Positions 50,984 through 59,213 of a DNA stretch of 64,000 nt are shown piece after piece. The stretch is from Bacteroidales bacterium. Its GTDB lineage: Bacteria; Bacteroidota; Bacteroidia; Bacteroidales; F082. Every line of letters begins with the position of its first letter. Positions within the stretch are counted from its first letter, which is position 1. The stretch covers positions 98,657-162,656 of the forward strand of contig JAFXLL010000005.1 in assembly GCA_017531225.1 (NCBI GenBank). The letters run 5' to 3'. Under the pieces are notes generated by a model. The model saw only the letters and a program-made list of their open reading frames with translations, had not been told where the DNA came from and did no database searches. Position numbers and translations under genes: made by a program.

Positions 50984-51023
50984 ATAAAGAAATAACAGGC
51001 CGTTTGACCCGTTATTTCTTTAT
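50984..51023. terminator. Bidirectional terminator
   Basis: ATAAAGAAATAAC (50984-50996) and GTTATTTCTTTAT (51011-51023) form a perfect 13-bp stem. It serves the plus-strand 145-aa gene and the minus-strand genes at 51038 onward. Confidence 0.75.
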
Positions 51024-51037
51024 AGATATTGGGGTAA

Positions 51038-51292
51038 TTACTTTCCATCCCCGAATTTCTCCAACAATCTTTCAATTATCTGGTAGGGGTGCTCCATGGA
51101 ATCCTCCACGTATTCGATTCTTTCGTAGTCTTCATCCAAAATCTCCGCAGAGGTTGCAACATACTCCTCTTCATCAAACGGCCAGTCTTTATGAGGGTCT
51201 TTTAGGACTTGTTTAAGGGCTTCTTCGGGAGAGTCTGCCTCTACGGTTGCCGAATACGGTTGACAGATGGTGTAATTGATAGTGTATTCCAT
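51038..51292 (-). CDS. Small acidic island protein (84 aa)
   Basis: An 84-aa acidic protein (MEYTINYTICQPYSATVEADS ... EEEYVATSAEILDEDYERIEYVED). No family recognised. It lies 30 bp downstream of the interrupted gene at 51323-51772 and may be co-transcribed with it. Confidence 0.5.
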   Translation of the reverse strand: MEYTINYTICQPYSATVEADSPEEALKQVLKDPHKDWPFDEEEYVATSAEILDEDYERIEYVEDSMEHPYQIIERLLEKFGDGK

Positions 51293-51322
51293 AACTGAAT
51301 GGTAATTGTTTTAGTGCGTTAT

Positions 51323-51772
51323 TTATCTCTTAAGGTATGCCACACACTCATCAAACTGCTCCTTTGTGAGGTCGTCATAGGCACCATTTTCCTTTATGAT
51401 AAACCAATAAGGCTCTTTATCCTCTTTCTGCCACTGAAAAGCAACACAAACATTTAATTCATCCCAAAGGCACACACTATTGTTGGTGCCAGTGTAAATC
51501 TCTAATGCCTCTATGATTTCTGTATCAATATCATCAATATCATCAATATCACCATCGTTTATCAAATTGACAATATCAATTCGAGTGATTTCAGAGATTC
51601 AGTATCCTTCTTCTATCATATCTCTCCTTTCCGAGGTAATGTTGTCTTTTCCAACGGCGATTCTATTATAACCTTCCTCTTCGTAAAGGATTGCTATAGT
51701 TTCATCATCGGCAGTCTTTGCGGAGTATTTTGATGCCTTAATACTCACGGCGTATGCAATGTTTTCTTCCAT
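51323..51772 (-). pseudogene. Acidic island protein interrupted by in-frame TGA
   Basis: MEENIAYAVSIKASKYSAK ... ERRDMIEEGY is followed by TGA (51599-51601). The frame then stays open without an ATG: ISEITRIDIVNLINDGDIDDIDD ... EQFDECVAYLKR, stopping at 51323. Both parts are acidic and similar in style. This looks like one gene of about 149 residues with a premature stop; it could also be two genes, the second starting at TTG near 51565. Confidence 0.5.
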
Positions 51773-52091
51773 ATATATCTGTATTTTTTCTTGATAACGC
51801 AAAACGTGCAGGTTTATTGCCCATCCCACATATTTCTTTCATAGTATGTGGATGTATTCAAATAATACCGATTGGGGTGGCAGTTCTTACTGATAACATA
51901 GAGTTATTGGAAGAAAATCTATTTTCCCTAATTGTGAAAAATTGATGTATTGAAAGAAGAAAAAATCTGGCAATTCCCCTTATTATTTAAGTAGAGCATC
52001 AAAGAAAAAACATTGAAACCAACCGTTTTCCCTACGCCTTTTGGTTGGCAGATTGGACGGTACTTTTATTTAATCATATAGTGGATATTTC

Positions 52092-52137
52092 AAAACCGGA
52101 TTCTAAAGGCGTAGGAAACCTCGAATCCGGTTTTTTT
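52092..52137 (+). terminator. Strong terminator with loop complementary to upstream sequence
   Basis: AAAACCGGATTC (52092-52103) and GAATCCGGTTTT (52123-52134) pair, followed by T7. The loop contains AAAGGCGTAGG (52105-52115), complementary to CCTACGCCTTT at 52031-52041. No protein gene precedes it on this strand for 900 bp. Confidence 0.7.
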
Positions 52138-52174
52138 ATGGAAACCAACGAAAAACGAGGTTAAACATATAATG

Positions 52175-52182
52175 TATTTTTG
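52175..52182 (+). promoter_or_regulatory. -7 promoter element TATTTTTG
   Basis: 49 bp upstream of the start at 52231. Confidence 0.45.
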
Positions 52183-52230
52183 AGAGAGATACAGGAGCAA
52201 TATAAGAATCAGAATGACGTTATATTAAAT

Positions 52231-53166
52231 ATGGCACGAATAGCAAAACCGTTGACGGAAGAGCAAAAAAGGGAGATTGACAATCTCCGCAGGGAAGGTA
52301 TGGCAATCAAAAGAATCGCCCTCAAACTTCATATTGACCAAACGAAAGTAAGGAAATACTGCAAAACCGAGATGGATAAAGAAACTTTCAAAAGTGTCAA
52401 ACGTGGAGGAAGCATTAAAATTGAAGAAAAAAAACCAGATATAGTAAAGACTATTAAAAGATACATTGAAGAGGATGGGCTTTCTTTAGACGAAATAATG
52501 ATATTTACCGAGATGGACGGGAAAACCATCCGTAGGATTATGGATGAGAATGGCCTGCGGTTCCCTTTGGATATTATGAGGAGTAAATATATTGAAGAAC
52601 CACCTGTCCCTGCAGAATACGACCTAACAATCCGAAGTAAGGAAGAGGATTTGGAAATTGTCAAACATCTTAAAGAGGAAATGGTGAGGCTGAAATGGGA
52701 TGAAAAATTGAGTTCAATTTCATTCCTAATCCATGCTGATGTGGAAATAGGAGGTGAGTTTCATCCATCTATTTCAGATCGAAGCATCACGGAATATTAT
52801 GAAAAGGAGACCCATAAATTTGACATATTCATTCCAGAAACTGGAGATGTTATCTTACCAATAAAGAAAGAAGAAATTCACAGTTGGCTTTCGAGATGCG
52901 GCACGAAAGAAAGCCCTAAAATCCCAGATAAAAAATACTTTGACTTCCTTTTCTATGCGGTTAATAGGTTTGAACTTATTTGGTATGAGCCAGACAAATA
53001 CAGCGAAATGGTTAATCATATCCATTATGATAGATTACCACCCAAACCGATAGAGGAAAAGCCATTCATTGGTTGCACGGAATGCCCGTACCGTGATGAA
53101 TGCGACCATACTGGGTGCAAAGTAAGAGGAATAGAATACACGCATTGGAAGTCGTATCGGCATTAA
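52231..53166 (+). CDS. Unknown DNA-binding-like protein with Cys cluster (311 aa)
   Basis: A 311-aa protein. Residues about 5-45 (TEEQKREIDNLRREGMAIKRIALKL) look like a helix-turn-helix, and a second such region follows at about 80-115 (KTIKRYIEEDGLSLDEIMIF). The C-terminus has FIGCTECPYRDECDHTGCK, a possible Zn or Fe-S site. It may regulate island genes. The ATG at 52231 is preferred to an earlier TTG because of the -7 element. Confidence 0.6.
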   Translation: MARIAKPLTEEQKREIDNLRREGMAIKRIALKLHIDQTKVRKYCKTEMDKETFKSVKRGGSIKIEEKKPDIVKTIKRYIEEDGLSLDEIMIFTEMDGKTIRRIMDENGLRFPLDIMRSKYIEEPPVPAEYDLTIRSKEEDLEIVKHLKEEMVRLKWDEKLSSISFLIHADVEIGGEFHPSISDRSITEYYEKETHKFDIFIPETGDVILPIKKEEIHSWLSRCGTKESPKIPDKKYFDFLFYAVNRFELIWYEPDKYSEMVNHIHYDRLPPKPIEEKPFIGCTECPYRDECDHTGCKVRGIEYTHWKSYRH

Positions 53167-53405
53167 GTAATTCCCGAGCTTTTCCTATAATGCCGCATAA
53201 TATATATAGTATTCTATGGCTGCGGAAATGAAAGGCACGGGAATTTCCATTTCATTATAAGGCGATTATTGATTATTGCACTTTAGGCTGAATATATCCA
53301 TTCGGGCATTAAATAATTCCCGAGCTTTCCCTATCGAGCCGCATAATTATATATAGTAATCTATGGCGGTAGAAATGAAAGGCACGGGAATTTCTACTTC
53401 ATTAT
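53163..53405. repeat. Two ~100-bp direct repeats with internal stem
   Basis: Copy 1 (53163-53264) and copy 2 (53308-53405) share AATTCCCGAGCTTT, GCCGCATAAT, TATATAGTA, TCTATGGC and GAAATGAAAGGCACGGG-AATTTC blocks. In each, AATTCCCG near the start can pair with CGGGAATT near the end, giving a stem-loop of about 90 nt. Confidence 0.7.
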
Positions 53406-53654
53406 CAAACATTTATTTCAATTCGCCTCCACTCTTACCTTTAGTCCATATATGGGACTATGCGTAAAATTTTGATTTTTAGACTTTTGTGTTCAAATTT
53501 GAGACTAAAAATCATTCGTTAATGTTATTGGGATATGGTTTATCTATAGCAGGAGTTCTTTGACAGGATAAGGCACAGGACAAATAGGAAAAGCTTTTTA
53601 ATCACAATAATCATTAGACCGATGGGGGCGATGCGACAACAGCCCATAATCACA

Positions 53655-54230
53655 ATGAAAAGCAACGAGCAAATCAACACCGTCAGCAGCACACGTTACC
53701 TCGTTATCATGCACGGGGACAACATTGCAACCTTCGTGAACACCCCATTCACATCCTCGAAGATGGATATTTACCATCAGTTGCGGAACCTCCGAGTAAA
53801 GGCTGGCAAAGTCGGGCAGGTAGTACTGCATGAATTCTACAACATTCCACAGGAATGCTACCCCTCCGTAAAAACCGCATATGAGAGCCGTCTATGGACG
53901 ATTGATGAAAAGGACGGGAATAATTGGGACAAACTATACAAAGACCTGCTATTGGAACTCGATAAAGAGAAATCCATTAAGGAATCCAAAGAAAAGCCCA
54001 ATAAGGACAAAACCACACCCCAGCCAACCAGTGACCCGATAGAGGCATTGGGGAATATGGAAAATCTTACCGACCCCGAAAACATAATACCCGACGGGGA
54101 CATCAACGACCCAGAAGAACCCGAAATGGCAACGATACCTATAGAGGAAACCAGCCCCGAAGCCCCTGCAACAAAACAGGACGAGGCAAAAAAGGATTCG
54201 AAGAAGGGGAAAAAGGATGCCAAAAAGTAA
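53655..54230 (+). CDS. Unknown island protein with acidic/Pro-rich tail (191 aa)
   Basis: A 191-aa protein. The first half (about 1-95) is globular: STRYLVIMHGDNIATFVN, YHQLRNLRVKAGKVGQVV. The second half is low complexity: SIKESKEKPNKDKTTPQP, then PEE/TPI stretches and a final KKDSKKGKKDAKK. Its charge pattern suggests a flexible linker or nucleic-acid contact. No family recognised. Upstream 53406-53654 shows nothing else. Confidence 0.5.
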   Translation: MKSNEQINTVSSTRYLVIMHGDNIATFVNTPFTSSKMDIYHQLRNLRVKAGKVGQVVLHEFYNIPQECYPSVKTAYESRLWTIDEKDGNNWDKLYKDLLLELDKEKSIKESKEKPNKDKTTPQPTSDPIEALGNMENLTDPENIIPDGDINDPEEPEMATIPIEETSPEAPATKQDEAKKDSKKGKKDAKK

Positions 54231-54366
54231 TCAAACAAAGAGATTGGGAAAGGAGCCATCAGGCTCCTTTTCTTTTATACGGCGATTACATTGCACAAAG
54301 GACATATTTAACCACATAATTCCATATTCTCGTGAGAATATGGCTTCATATTAAAAACTCAAAACG

Positions 54367-54684
54367 ATGAATATAATAGATTTGATAATGGAGGAGCATG
54401 GCCTCAAATCACAGACAACCTTTTGGGACGATTTCACCATTGCCGACCATTTCGGCACCGCAGCAGTGCAGGACACCTACAATCGTGCCTTCAACGAATG
54501 GAAAGATAACGTTGAATACGTTACCGAGCTTGTCCTCGTCCTCAATCATAAAATCTGGCAACATCATGACCATAATATTGAACTGGAACGTATCTATGAC
54601 CGTCTTTGGCGAGAGGCGGACGGATGGTGTGTCGAAAACCTCACGGGGGAGGATGCCAAATACTATTTTGAAGTGACCGATTAA
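54367..54684 (+). CDS. Conserved mobile-element protein (105 aa)
   Basis: A 105-aa protein of the kind common in Bacteroidetes conjugative elements: TFWDDFTIADHFGTAAVQDTYNRAF, then VTELVLVLNHKIWQHHDHNIELERIYDRLW. No activity known. It supports reading this region as a mobile element, and is its last recognisable gene. Confidence 0.6.
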   Translation: MNIIDLIMEEHGLKSQTTFWDDFTIADHFGTAAVQDTYNRAFNEWKDNVEYVTELVLVLNHKIWQHHDHNIELERIYDRLWREADGWCVENLTGEDAKYYFEVTD

Positions 54685-54899
54685 TTGGTTTTCCCTATTC
54701 AGACGCTGTGCAAAATCCCGTAATAAACTGACAGATAGTCTATTATAGCGCAAGGATAAAAGCAGTCAAAAAAGCAGAAGAAGTAGTTAGAAATGTATAA
54801 CTGCTTCTTTTTTAACGACGTTATAATTCGTGGGCGTAATTACAAAAAAAAGCCGTAGTCCGAAGGCCACGGCTTATATCAATTTGGAAGTCTGTTGTG
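54685..54899. other. Intergenic region with AAGCCGTAG hairpin at its right end
   Basis: No gene seen. AAGCCGTAG (54850-54858) and CCACGGCTT (54867-54875) can pair, with an A-run to the left. It may terminate the minus-strand genes starting at 54900. Confidence 0.5.
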
Positions 54900-55244
54900 T
54901 TAATTCATCAACTGGCTTTCACCCCAGGTATATTGAGGGTAAGCCATTTTTAGGTCGTTATAGGAGTCCTTCACATTGCTGCCTCCGCTGGTGGCGAAGA
55001 CGTTGAGGGTCTTACCGCTTAAATCGTGGGCCTCGATGAAACGCCCTTTGATGGCGGGACGCGAAGTCTTGTCCTGCATCTCGATGGTCGAGCGGGAAGT
55101 CTTGTCACGCCAATCGAGGTCAGCGGCAGAGTAGGGGACTTCGGGAGTAATTTCGTAAAGGTCGGCATTGAACTCTTTCGCCAGTTTTTGTGCAGCGGCC
55201 TTAGTGGTTCCCGTGGCTGAGAAGTAAACTATTAAAGTCTTCAT
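54900..55244 (-). pseudogene. Truncated, internally deleted copy of the flavodoxin lipoprotein
   Basis: A 114-aa frame: KTLIVYFSATGTTKAAAQKL ... RPAIKGRFIEAHDLSGKTLNVF ... TWGESQLMN, close to the lipoprotein at 1254-1787. It lacks 27 residues, including the WIGFPVWWYTAP loop, in an in-frame deletion. The lipoprotein signal is gone except for ELACAQNNKK encoded upstream of the start. The FMN-binding loop is lost, so it is probably inactive. Confidence 0.75.
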
Positions 55245-55292
55245 TTCTTTGTTCTCCTTTTTGTTGTTCTGGGCGCAAGCCAGCTCATGGCT

Positions 55293-55907
55293 TTATTTCA
55301 GCATTTCCTCAATAGCCGGCTCCAGCATTTCGGGTGATACCATCGGCTCGAAACGAAGGATGGTCTTGCCGTCCTTGGAAACCAAGAACTTGCCGAAGTT
55401 CCAACGGATGGCATCGCCTTGGTCGAAGCCCGTGCCTGTCTTTTGGTGGATCTCGTCAAGCATGGCCGCAAACTCTTCGGTACCTTCGGGATAACCTTGG
55501 AAAGGTGCTTGTTCCTTGAGGTAAGTGTAAAGCGGACTTTCATTCTCTCCATTGACGTCAATTTTGTCAAACAGAGGGAAGGTGACGTTATAAGTCAGCG
55601 AGCAGAAGCTTTGAATCTCATCGTTGGTACCAGGCTCTTGGCCGAGGAATTGGTTGCAAGGGAAGGCCAGAATCTCCAGACCTTGGTCCTTGTATTTCTG
55701 ATAAAGAGCTTCCAGGCCTTCGTACTGCGGAGTCAGTCCGCACTTGCTCGCCACGTTGACGATGAGCAGCACCTTGCCTTTGTAATTGGCTAATGACACA
55801 TCTTTTCCGTCCATGTCCTTAACGGTGATGTCATAAATAGGGCTTTGTTTCTTGCAGCCTGTGACCATCATCAGAACTGCTACTGCGAGGAATAATGCTT
55901 TTTTCAT
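55293..55907 (-). CDS. Lipoprotein glutathione-peroxidase-family protein
   Basis: A 204-aa protein: signal with lipobox VTGC (Cys 18), then the thioredoxin-like GPx domain. C56 in VASKCGLTPQYEGL is the peroxidatic residue, and FPCNQFLGQEPGTN and IRWNFGKFLV provide the Gln and Trp/Asn partners. It detoxifies hydroperoxides in the envelope, presumably with a thioredoxin-like donor. It lies 49 bp upstream of the flavodoxin remnant on the same strand. Confidence 0.85.
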   Translation of the reverse strand: MKKALFLAVAVLMMVTGCKKQSPIYDITVKDMDGKDVSLANYKGKVLLIVNVASKCGLTPQYEGLEALYQKYKDQGLEILAFPCNQFLGQEPGTNDEIQSFCSLTYNVTFPLFDKIDVNGENESPLYTYLKEQAPFQGYPEGTEEFAAMLDEIHQKTGTGFDQGDAIRWNFGKFLVSKDGKTILRFEPMVSPEMLEPAIEEMLK

Positions 55908-55922
55908 TTTGAGTTGGATTGA

Positions 55923-56000
55923 TTACATTATTTCGATGAGGAAATTCTCATAACCGAGTTTGTCGATGTAGTTGAGATATTGTCTTTCCCAATCCATGTG
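55923..56000 (-). pseudogene. Remnant of a ferritin-like gene (25 aa)
   Basis: The minus strand encodes HMDWERQYLNYIDKLGYEN and FLIEIM then stops. It differs from the end of the intact protein at 7566-8027 at only a few positions; the rest of the copy has been lost. Confidence 0.65.
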
Positions 56001-56125
56001 TAGGCGAATGCTTTTGTTTGTCTAGCACAGGGATCATGATTAAATATTCCTCTTCTTTGGCGATGTCGCAAACAGGCTGCTTGTCCTGTTCCCAAAGCAC
56101 GAGCAATTGAAAAAACACTAAAAAC

Positions 56126-56584
56126 TTATATTGTTTTTGATAATCTATCAATCAACGCTTTATGTTGTGGGTATTGGTTTATAAGGTCAGATTTCTTTGC
56201 CAATTCAAAGTTTTCAAAGGTGAAGGCAGGAGCCACTGCGCAACCTACGAGAGAGAATCCTTTTTTACCTGGCAATTCCGCGGCGAACCACTGCTCCGGC
56301 TCAATAACGACTTGCATTTCGGCATCGGCTGACAGATGGTGGATCGTCAATTCACCGTCGGGGGCTATAACATAGATGTCGAGTGGATCACCGGCATGGT
56401 AATACCAAATCTCAACCACATCGTGCAAACGATGAAAGGCTGAGAAATCTTCATCGCATAGCATGTAATAGATCGTGGAAATCCGTTTTTTACCATTTTC
56501 GTCATTGCCATACACCTGACGGTACCAGCCGCCTTCGGGGTGGGGTGTAAGGTCCAGTTTCTTGATGAATTCTTTAGCTTTCAT
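56126..56584 (-). CDS. Cupin_5 (DUF985) protein
   Basis: A 152-aa single-domain cupin of the DUF985 type. LDLTPHPEGGWYRQVYG opens it, and FSAFHRLHDVVEIWYYHAGDPLDI and FSLVGCAVAPAFTFENFEL are the conserved core, with His/Glu ligands for a metal. The biological reaction is unknown. It is cytoplasmic. Confidence 0.85.
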   Translation of the reverse strand: MKAKEFIKKLDLTPHPEGGWYRQVYGNDENGKKRISTIYYMLCDEDFSAFHRLHDVVEIWYYHAGDPLDIYVIAPDGELTIHHLSADAEMQVVIEPEQWFAAELPGKKGFSLVGCAVAPAFTFENFELAKKSDLINQYPQHKALIDRLSKTI

Positions 56585-56807
56585 AATGTAAACTTTCCCT
56601 TTTTAGGACAGCCTAAAACTAGACTGCAAATATAATTGATTTAGGTTTGAGTTTCAACTTCTCTCGTAAATTTACGTTGTTTCTTCGGACGTTGTTGAGC
56701 GGCTATGCCAAAAAGTGACAAAATTAACACTTTTTGTCTAATTTAGAACTGTCCGATTTTTAAGGAAGGGTACAAGGTCACGAAAACCCTTGCGGCGATA
56801 ACCAAGA

Positions 56808-58133
56808 TTATTTGATTATGATGCTTTTCCGATAGTCTGCTATGGGTGCCACCGTCAACGGATGGCGCGTGGCAATGCGATAGTCGAGGCCAATCTGGCG
56901 GAATTCGTCGAGGAAAGAATCGAGATAAAGATCATCCGCAAACCGCTGCATCAGACTAATACAGAACGTGCCCCCCACGGCGCTCATTTCAATAGTGAGG
57001 GCATACGGTGTATCAGCCTCTGTATACATCTCCCTGACGTATTGTTCGGCAGCACCCAGATGAGCCTTGCCGACATAGCTGACACAAGCTGTAGCTGCCG
57101 ACAACGCTACGCTGAAGGCTTTGGCCATTGCCTGATGACGTCCCTCAAGGGTGGGCACCTTCTCGAACATGTCTTGTGTATTCTGAGTTTGCCAGAACCC
57201 CTCAATGACATTGTCATCGTTCGACTGCAATACTACCATACCTCGAAATATCGTCTGCTGCATTTCAAGATCCATCCCACGCATCTCTTCTTTCAAGGGC
57301 AGCCGAAGCGAGGCTGCCATCGTCTGGCCAGCCTGCGGACAGCCCAAGGCAGGACGCTGGTTGATGGCCAGTACCACCATCGGAACTCCTTCTGCCATGT
57401 TGGGATGCAAGCGGACAATGGCACGGTCAAGCAGCAGAGAAACAAGCGTGGCAGGCGAGGTGTCGCTTGAAGAGACATACTTCATCATATCTTGCTCCTG
57501 AACAAGGATATTGACAGTTTCCACAGCCTCGTTTACCTTCGTCTTAGCCTGTGAGGTAAGATTGATACAACGCGGGCGTTCCGGCAAAGGCAACGGGACC
57601 AGATGATCGGGTTGGGCCTGAGCGGCAGGGTCTTCCCATTCCTCAGGGCCGATAGCGTCACCTGCTACACGAATGATCACTTTGCCCGTTTCACGACTCA
57701 GTGTCGCATCATAGCGTCGACGGCAATACTCAAAGAGAAGGGTGCGCATGATGTTGTAGGCCCCCGTGCCGTCAGTCAGGCAGTGAAAAAAATCCAAGGC
57801 GATGCAGTCGTTCCAAAAACAGAATGCCAGCAGATGGTTGTTCGACTCTGGGCCAATTAGCTGCACCGGTCTTTCACCTTCGTTTACCACCCATGGTTCG
57901 CAGTTGTCTTCATACACAAAGTATTCCGTGCCGGCAGCATCTTTCCTGATGCCGAGCTTCACTTGATAGTATGGATATCGCTGACGCGTTGACTCCACAG
58001 CTTGGCGCAATAAGTCACCGTCAACGGCATCCTTCATCTTCAAGGTCAAGCGGCACGTCCAGCTCATTTGCTCTCCTGCCCATGTCAGGTAGAATCTTTC
58101 TGAAAGCAGTTTCTTTCCTTTATTATAATTCAT
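56808..58133 (-). CDS. Condensation-type/alcohol acyltransferase-like protein
   Basis: A 441-aa protein with the acyltransferase HxxxDG motif FFHCLTDGTGA (H117, D121, G122). The N-terminal half has KKLLSERFYLTWAG and YPYYQVKLGIRKD; the C-terminal half has the SYVGKAHLG-type floor and FCISLMQRFADDLYLDSF. It resembles the wax-ester/alcohol-acetyltransferase and stand-alone condensation domains, moving acyl chains to an alcohol or amine. The natural substrate is not predictable; no NRPS genes are nearby. Confidence 0.75.
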   Translation of the reverse strand: MNYNKGKKLLSERFYLTWAGEQMSWTCRLTLKMKDAVDGDLLRQAVESTRQRYPYYQVKLGIRKDAAGTEYFVYEDNCEPWVVNEGERPVQLIGPESNNHLLAFCFWNDCIALDFFHCLTDGTGAYNIMRTLLFEYCRRRYDATLSRETGKVIIRVAGDAIGPEEWEDPAAQAQPDHLVPLPLPERPRCINLTSQAKTKVNEAVETVNILVQEQDMMKYVSSSDTSPATLVSLLLDRAIVRLHPNMAEGVPMVVLAINQRPALGCPQAGQTMAASLRLPLKEEMRGMDLEMQQTIFRGMVVLQSNDDNVIEGFWQTQNTQDMFEKVPTLEGRHQAMAKAFSVALSAATACVSYVGKAHLGAAEQYVREMYTEADTPYALTIEMSAVGGTFCISLMQRFADDLYLDSFLDEFRQIGLDYRIATRHPLTVAPIADYRKSIIIK

Positions 58134-58220
58134 AGCAGTGGCTCTTACTACGGGTAGATGATAACTAGTTTTGCTGCAAATATACGCTTTTTTTTCAACT
58201 CCCCGCGCACGGTGCCTGTT

Positions 58221-58280
58221 TTAAGCTTCCTCAATAGCTCCCACAGGGCAGCCTTCCTTGGCTTCTTTTGTGATTTCCAT
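58221..58280 (-). pseudogene. Ferredoxin C-terminal relic (19 aa)
   Basis: MEITKEAKEGCPVGAIEEA matches the last part of a bacterial 2[4Fe-4S] ferredoxin (CPVGAI). The remainder and three Cys are missing. It lies downstream of the small gene at 58337. Confidence 0.4.
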
Positions 58281-58282
58281 GA

Positions 58283-58345
58283 TTTTAAACTTTAAACTCT
58301 AAACTTTCAACTACTCTAAACTCTACACTCTCAACTCTAAACTAC
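58283..58345. repeat. CTCTAAACT/CTCTCAACT heptamer-type tandem repeat
   Basis: Variants of ACTCTAAACT and ACTCTCAACT recur about six times between 58283 and 58345. A relative with the complementary reading (TTTAGAGTT) lies inside the MFS gene near 62340-62375. Confidence 0.7.
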
Positions 58346-58573
58346 CTTAACATCAGGGTGTTTCTCTCCGAACTTCTCCTTTAGCACCTCGCCGATTTCT
58401 TCGCGGGTGTTGCCTTTTTTCTCCATCTGTTTGATGGTCTTATAGGCTTGAAACAGCGTGGAAGGTCCGATTTCCGAACTGAAATAACCGATGCCTTGGT
58501 TCCAGGCCAGCAATTCAAACACATCGTCCAAAGCGGCGGAATCGAGGCCGTGGATGTAGGTTACATCAGGCAC
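58337..58573 (-). CDS. Small unknown protein next to the Crp gene (78 aa, GTG start)
   Basis: A 78-aa protein beginning at GTG: VPDVTYIHGLDSAALDDV, then NQGIGYFSSEIGPSTLFQAY and KKGNTREEIGEVLKEKFGEK. It has no ATG; the GTG at 58571-58573 gives the longest conserved form. It is divergent from the Crp/Fnr gene and could be controlled by it. No family recognised. Confidence 0.5.
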   Translation of the reverse strand: MPDVTYIHGLDSAALDDVFELLAWNQGIGYFSSEIGPSTLFQAYKTIKQMEKKGNTREEIGEVLKEKFGEKHPDVKVV

Positions 58574-58581
58574 TTTTTCCG

Positions 58582-58589
58582 TATTTTTG
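58582..58589 (+). promoter_or_regulatory. -7 promoter element TATTTTTG
   Basis: 19 bp upstream of the Crp/Fnr start. Confidence 0.55.
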
Positions 58590-58607
58590 CGCTGAAAAAA
58601 TACTGTT

Positions 58608-59213
58608 ATGGAAGAACTCAAACGAATCAAACTCTTTGCAGGTTGCAGCGATGAGGCTTTGGAACGCCTGCTCAAAAGCCCTTGCCGCCGACAGGAATAT
58701 CCCGCAGGAAGGCGGATGCTCAACCCAGGTGACCCATGTCGTGCGCTGATGGTGCTTGTCGAAGGTCAAGCCGAGGCACGAATGATGGGTGAGGAAGGCC
58801 GCGAGGTGCTCGTCGACCACCTGAAAGCCCCAATGTTGCTGGCTCCAGCGTTTCTGTTTGCCAACAATAATGTCGTCCCTGTGGAAGTCACCGCCCTCAC
58901 TGATTGCGTAGTGTGGCATATCAACCGTGAGGCCTTCTTCGAGTTTATGCAACAGGAGCCGACCGTGTTGCGTGCCTTTCTTGAGATTCTCTCCGAGCGA
59001 GGCCGTTTCCTGAGCCGAAAGATGCGCACCTTCGCCGTCAACAGTCTTCGCAACCGCGTCATCGAATACCTCGAAGCCAATGGCAGCATCACCTCAGTGG
59101 CCGCCGCTGCTGAACAACTTGGCGCAACAAGACCCTCGCTCAGCCGTGTCCTCTCGGAAATGGTGAGCGAGGGCCTTATCACAAAAGATGGGAAAGGCTA
59201 CAAGAAGTGTTAA
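58608..59213 (+). CDS. Crp/Fnr-family regulator (HcpR-like)
   Basis: A 201-aa regulator: cyclic-nucleotide-type sensor (about 10-125; [21 protein letters not shown]) and a C-terminal winged helix (about 145-200; [24 protein letters not shown]). It lies tail-to-tail with hcp and the hcp promoter carries a matching palindrome, so it probably controls hcp in response to NO or related stress, as HcpR-type regulators do. The sensor has no obvious Fe-S Cys. Confidence 0.85.
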   Translation: MEELKRIKLFAGCSDEALERLLKSPCRRQEYPAGRRMLNPGDPCRALMVLVEGQAEARMMGEEGREVLVDHLKAPMLLAPAFLFANNNVVPVEVTALTDCVVWHINREAFFEFMQQEPTVLRAFLEILSERGRFLSRKMRTFAVNSLRNRVIEYLEANGSITSVAAAAEQLGATRPSLSRVLSEMVSEGLITKDGKGYKKC

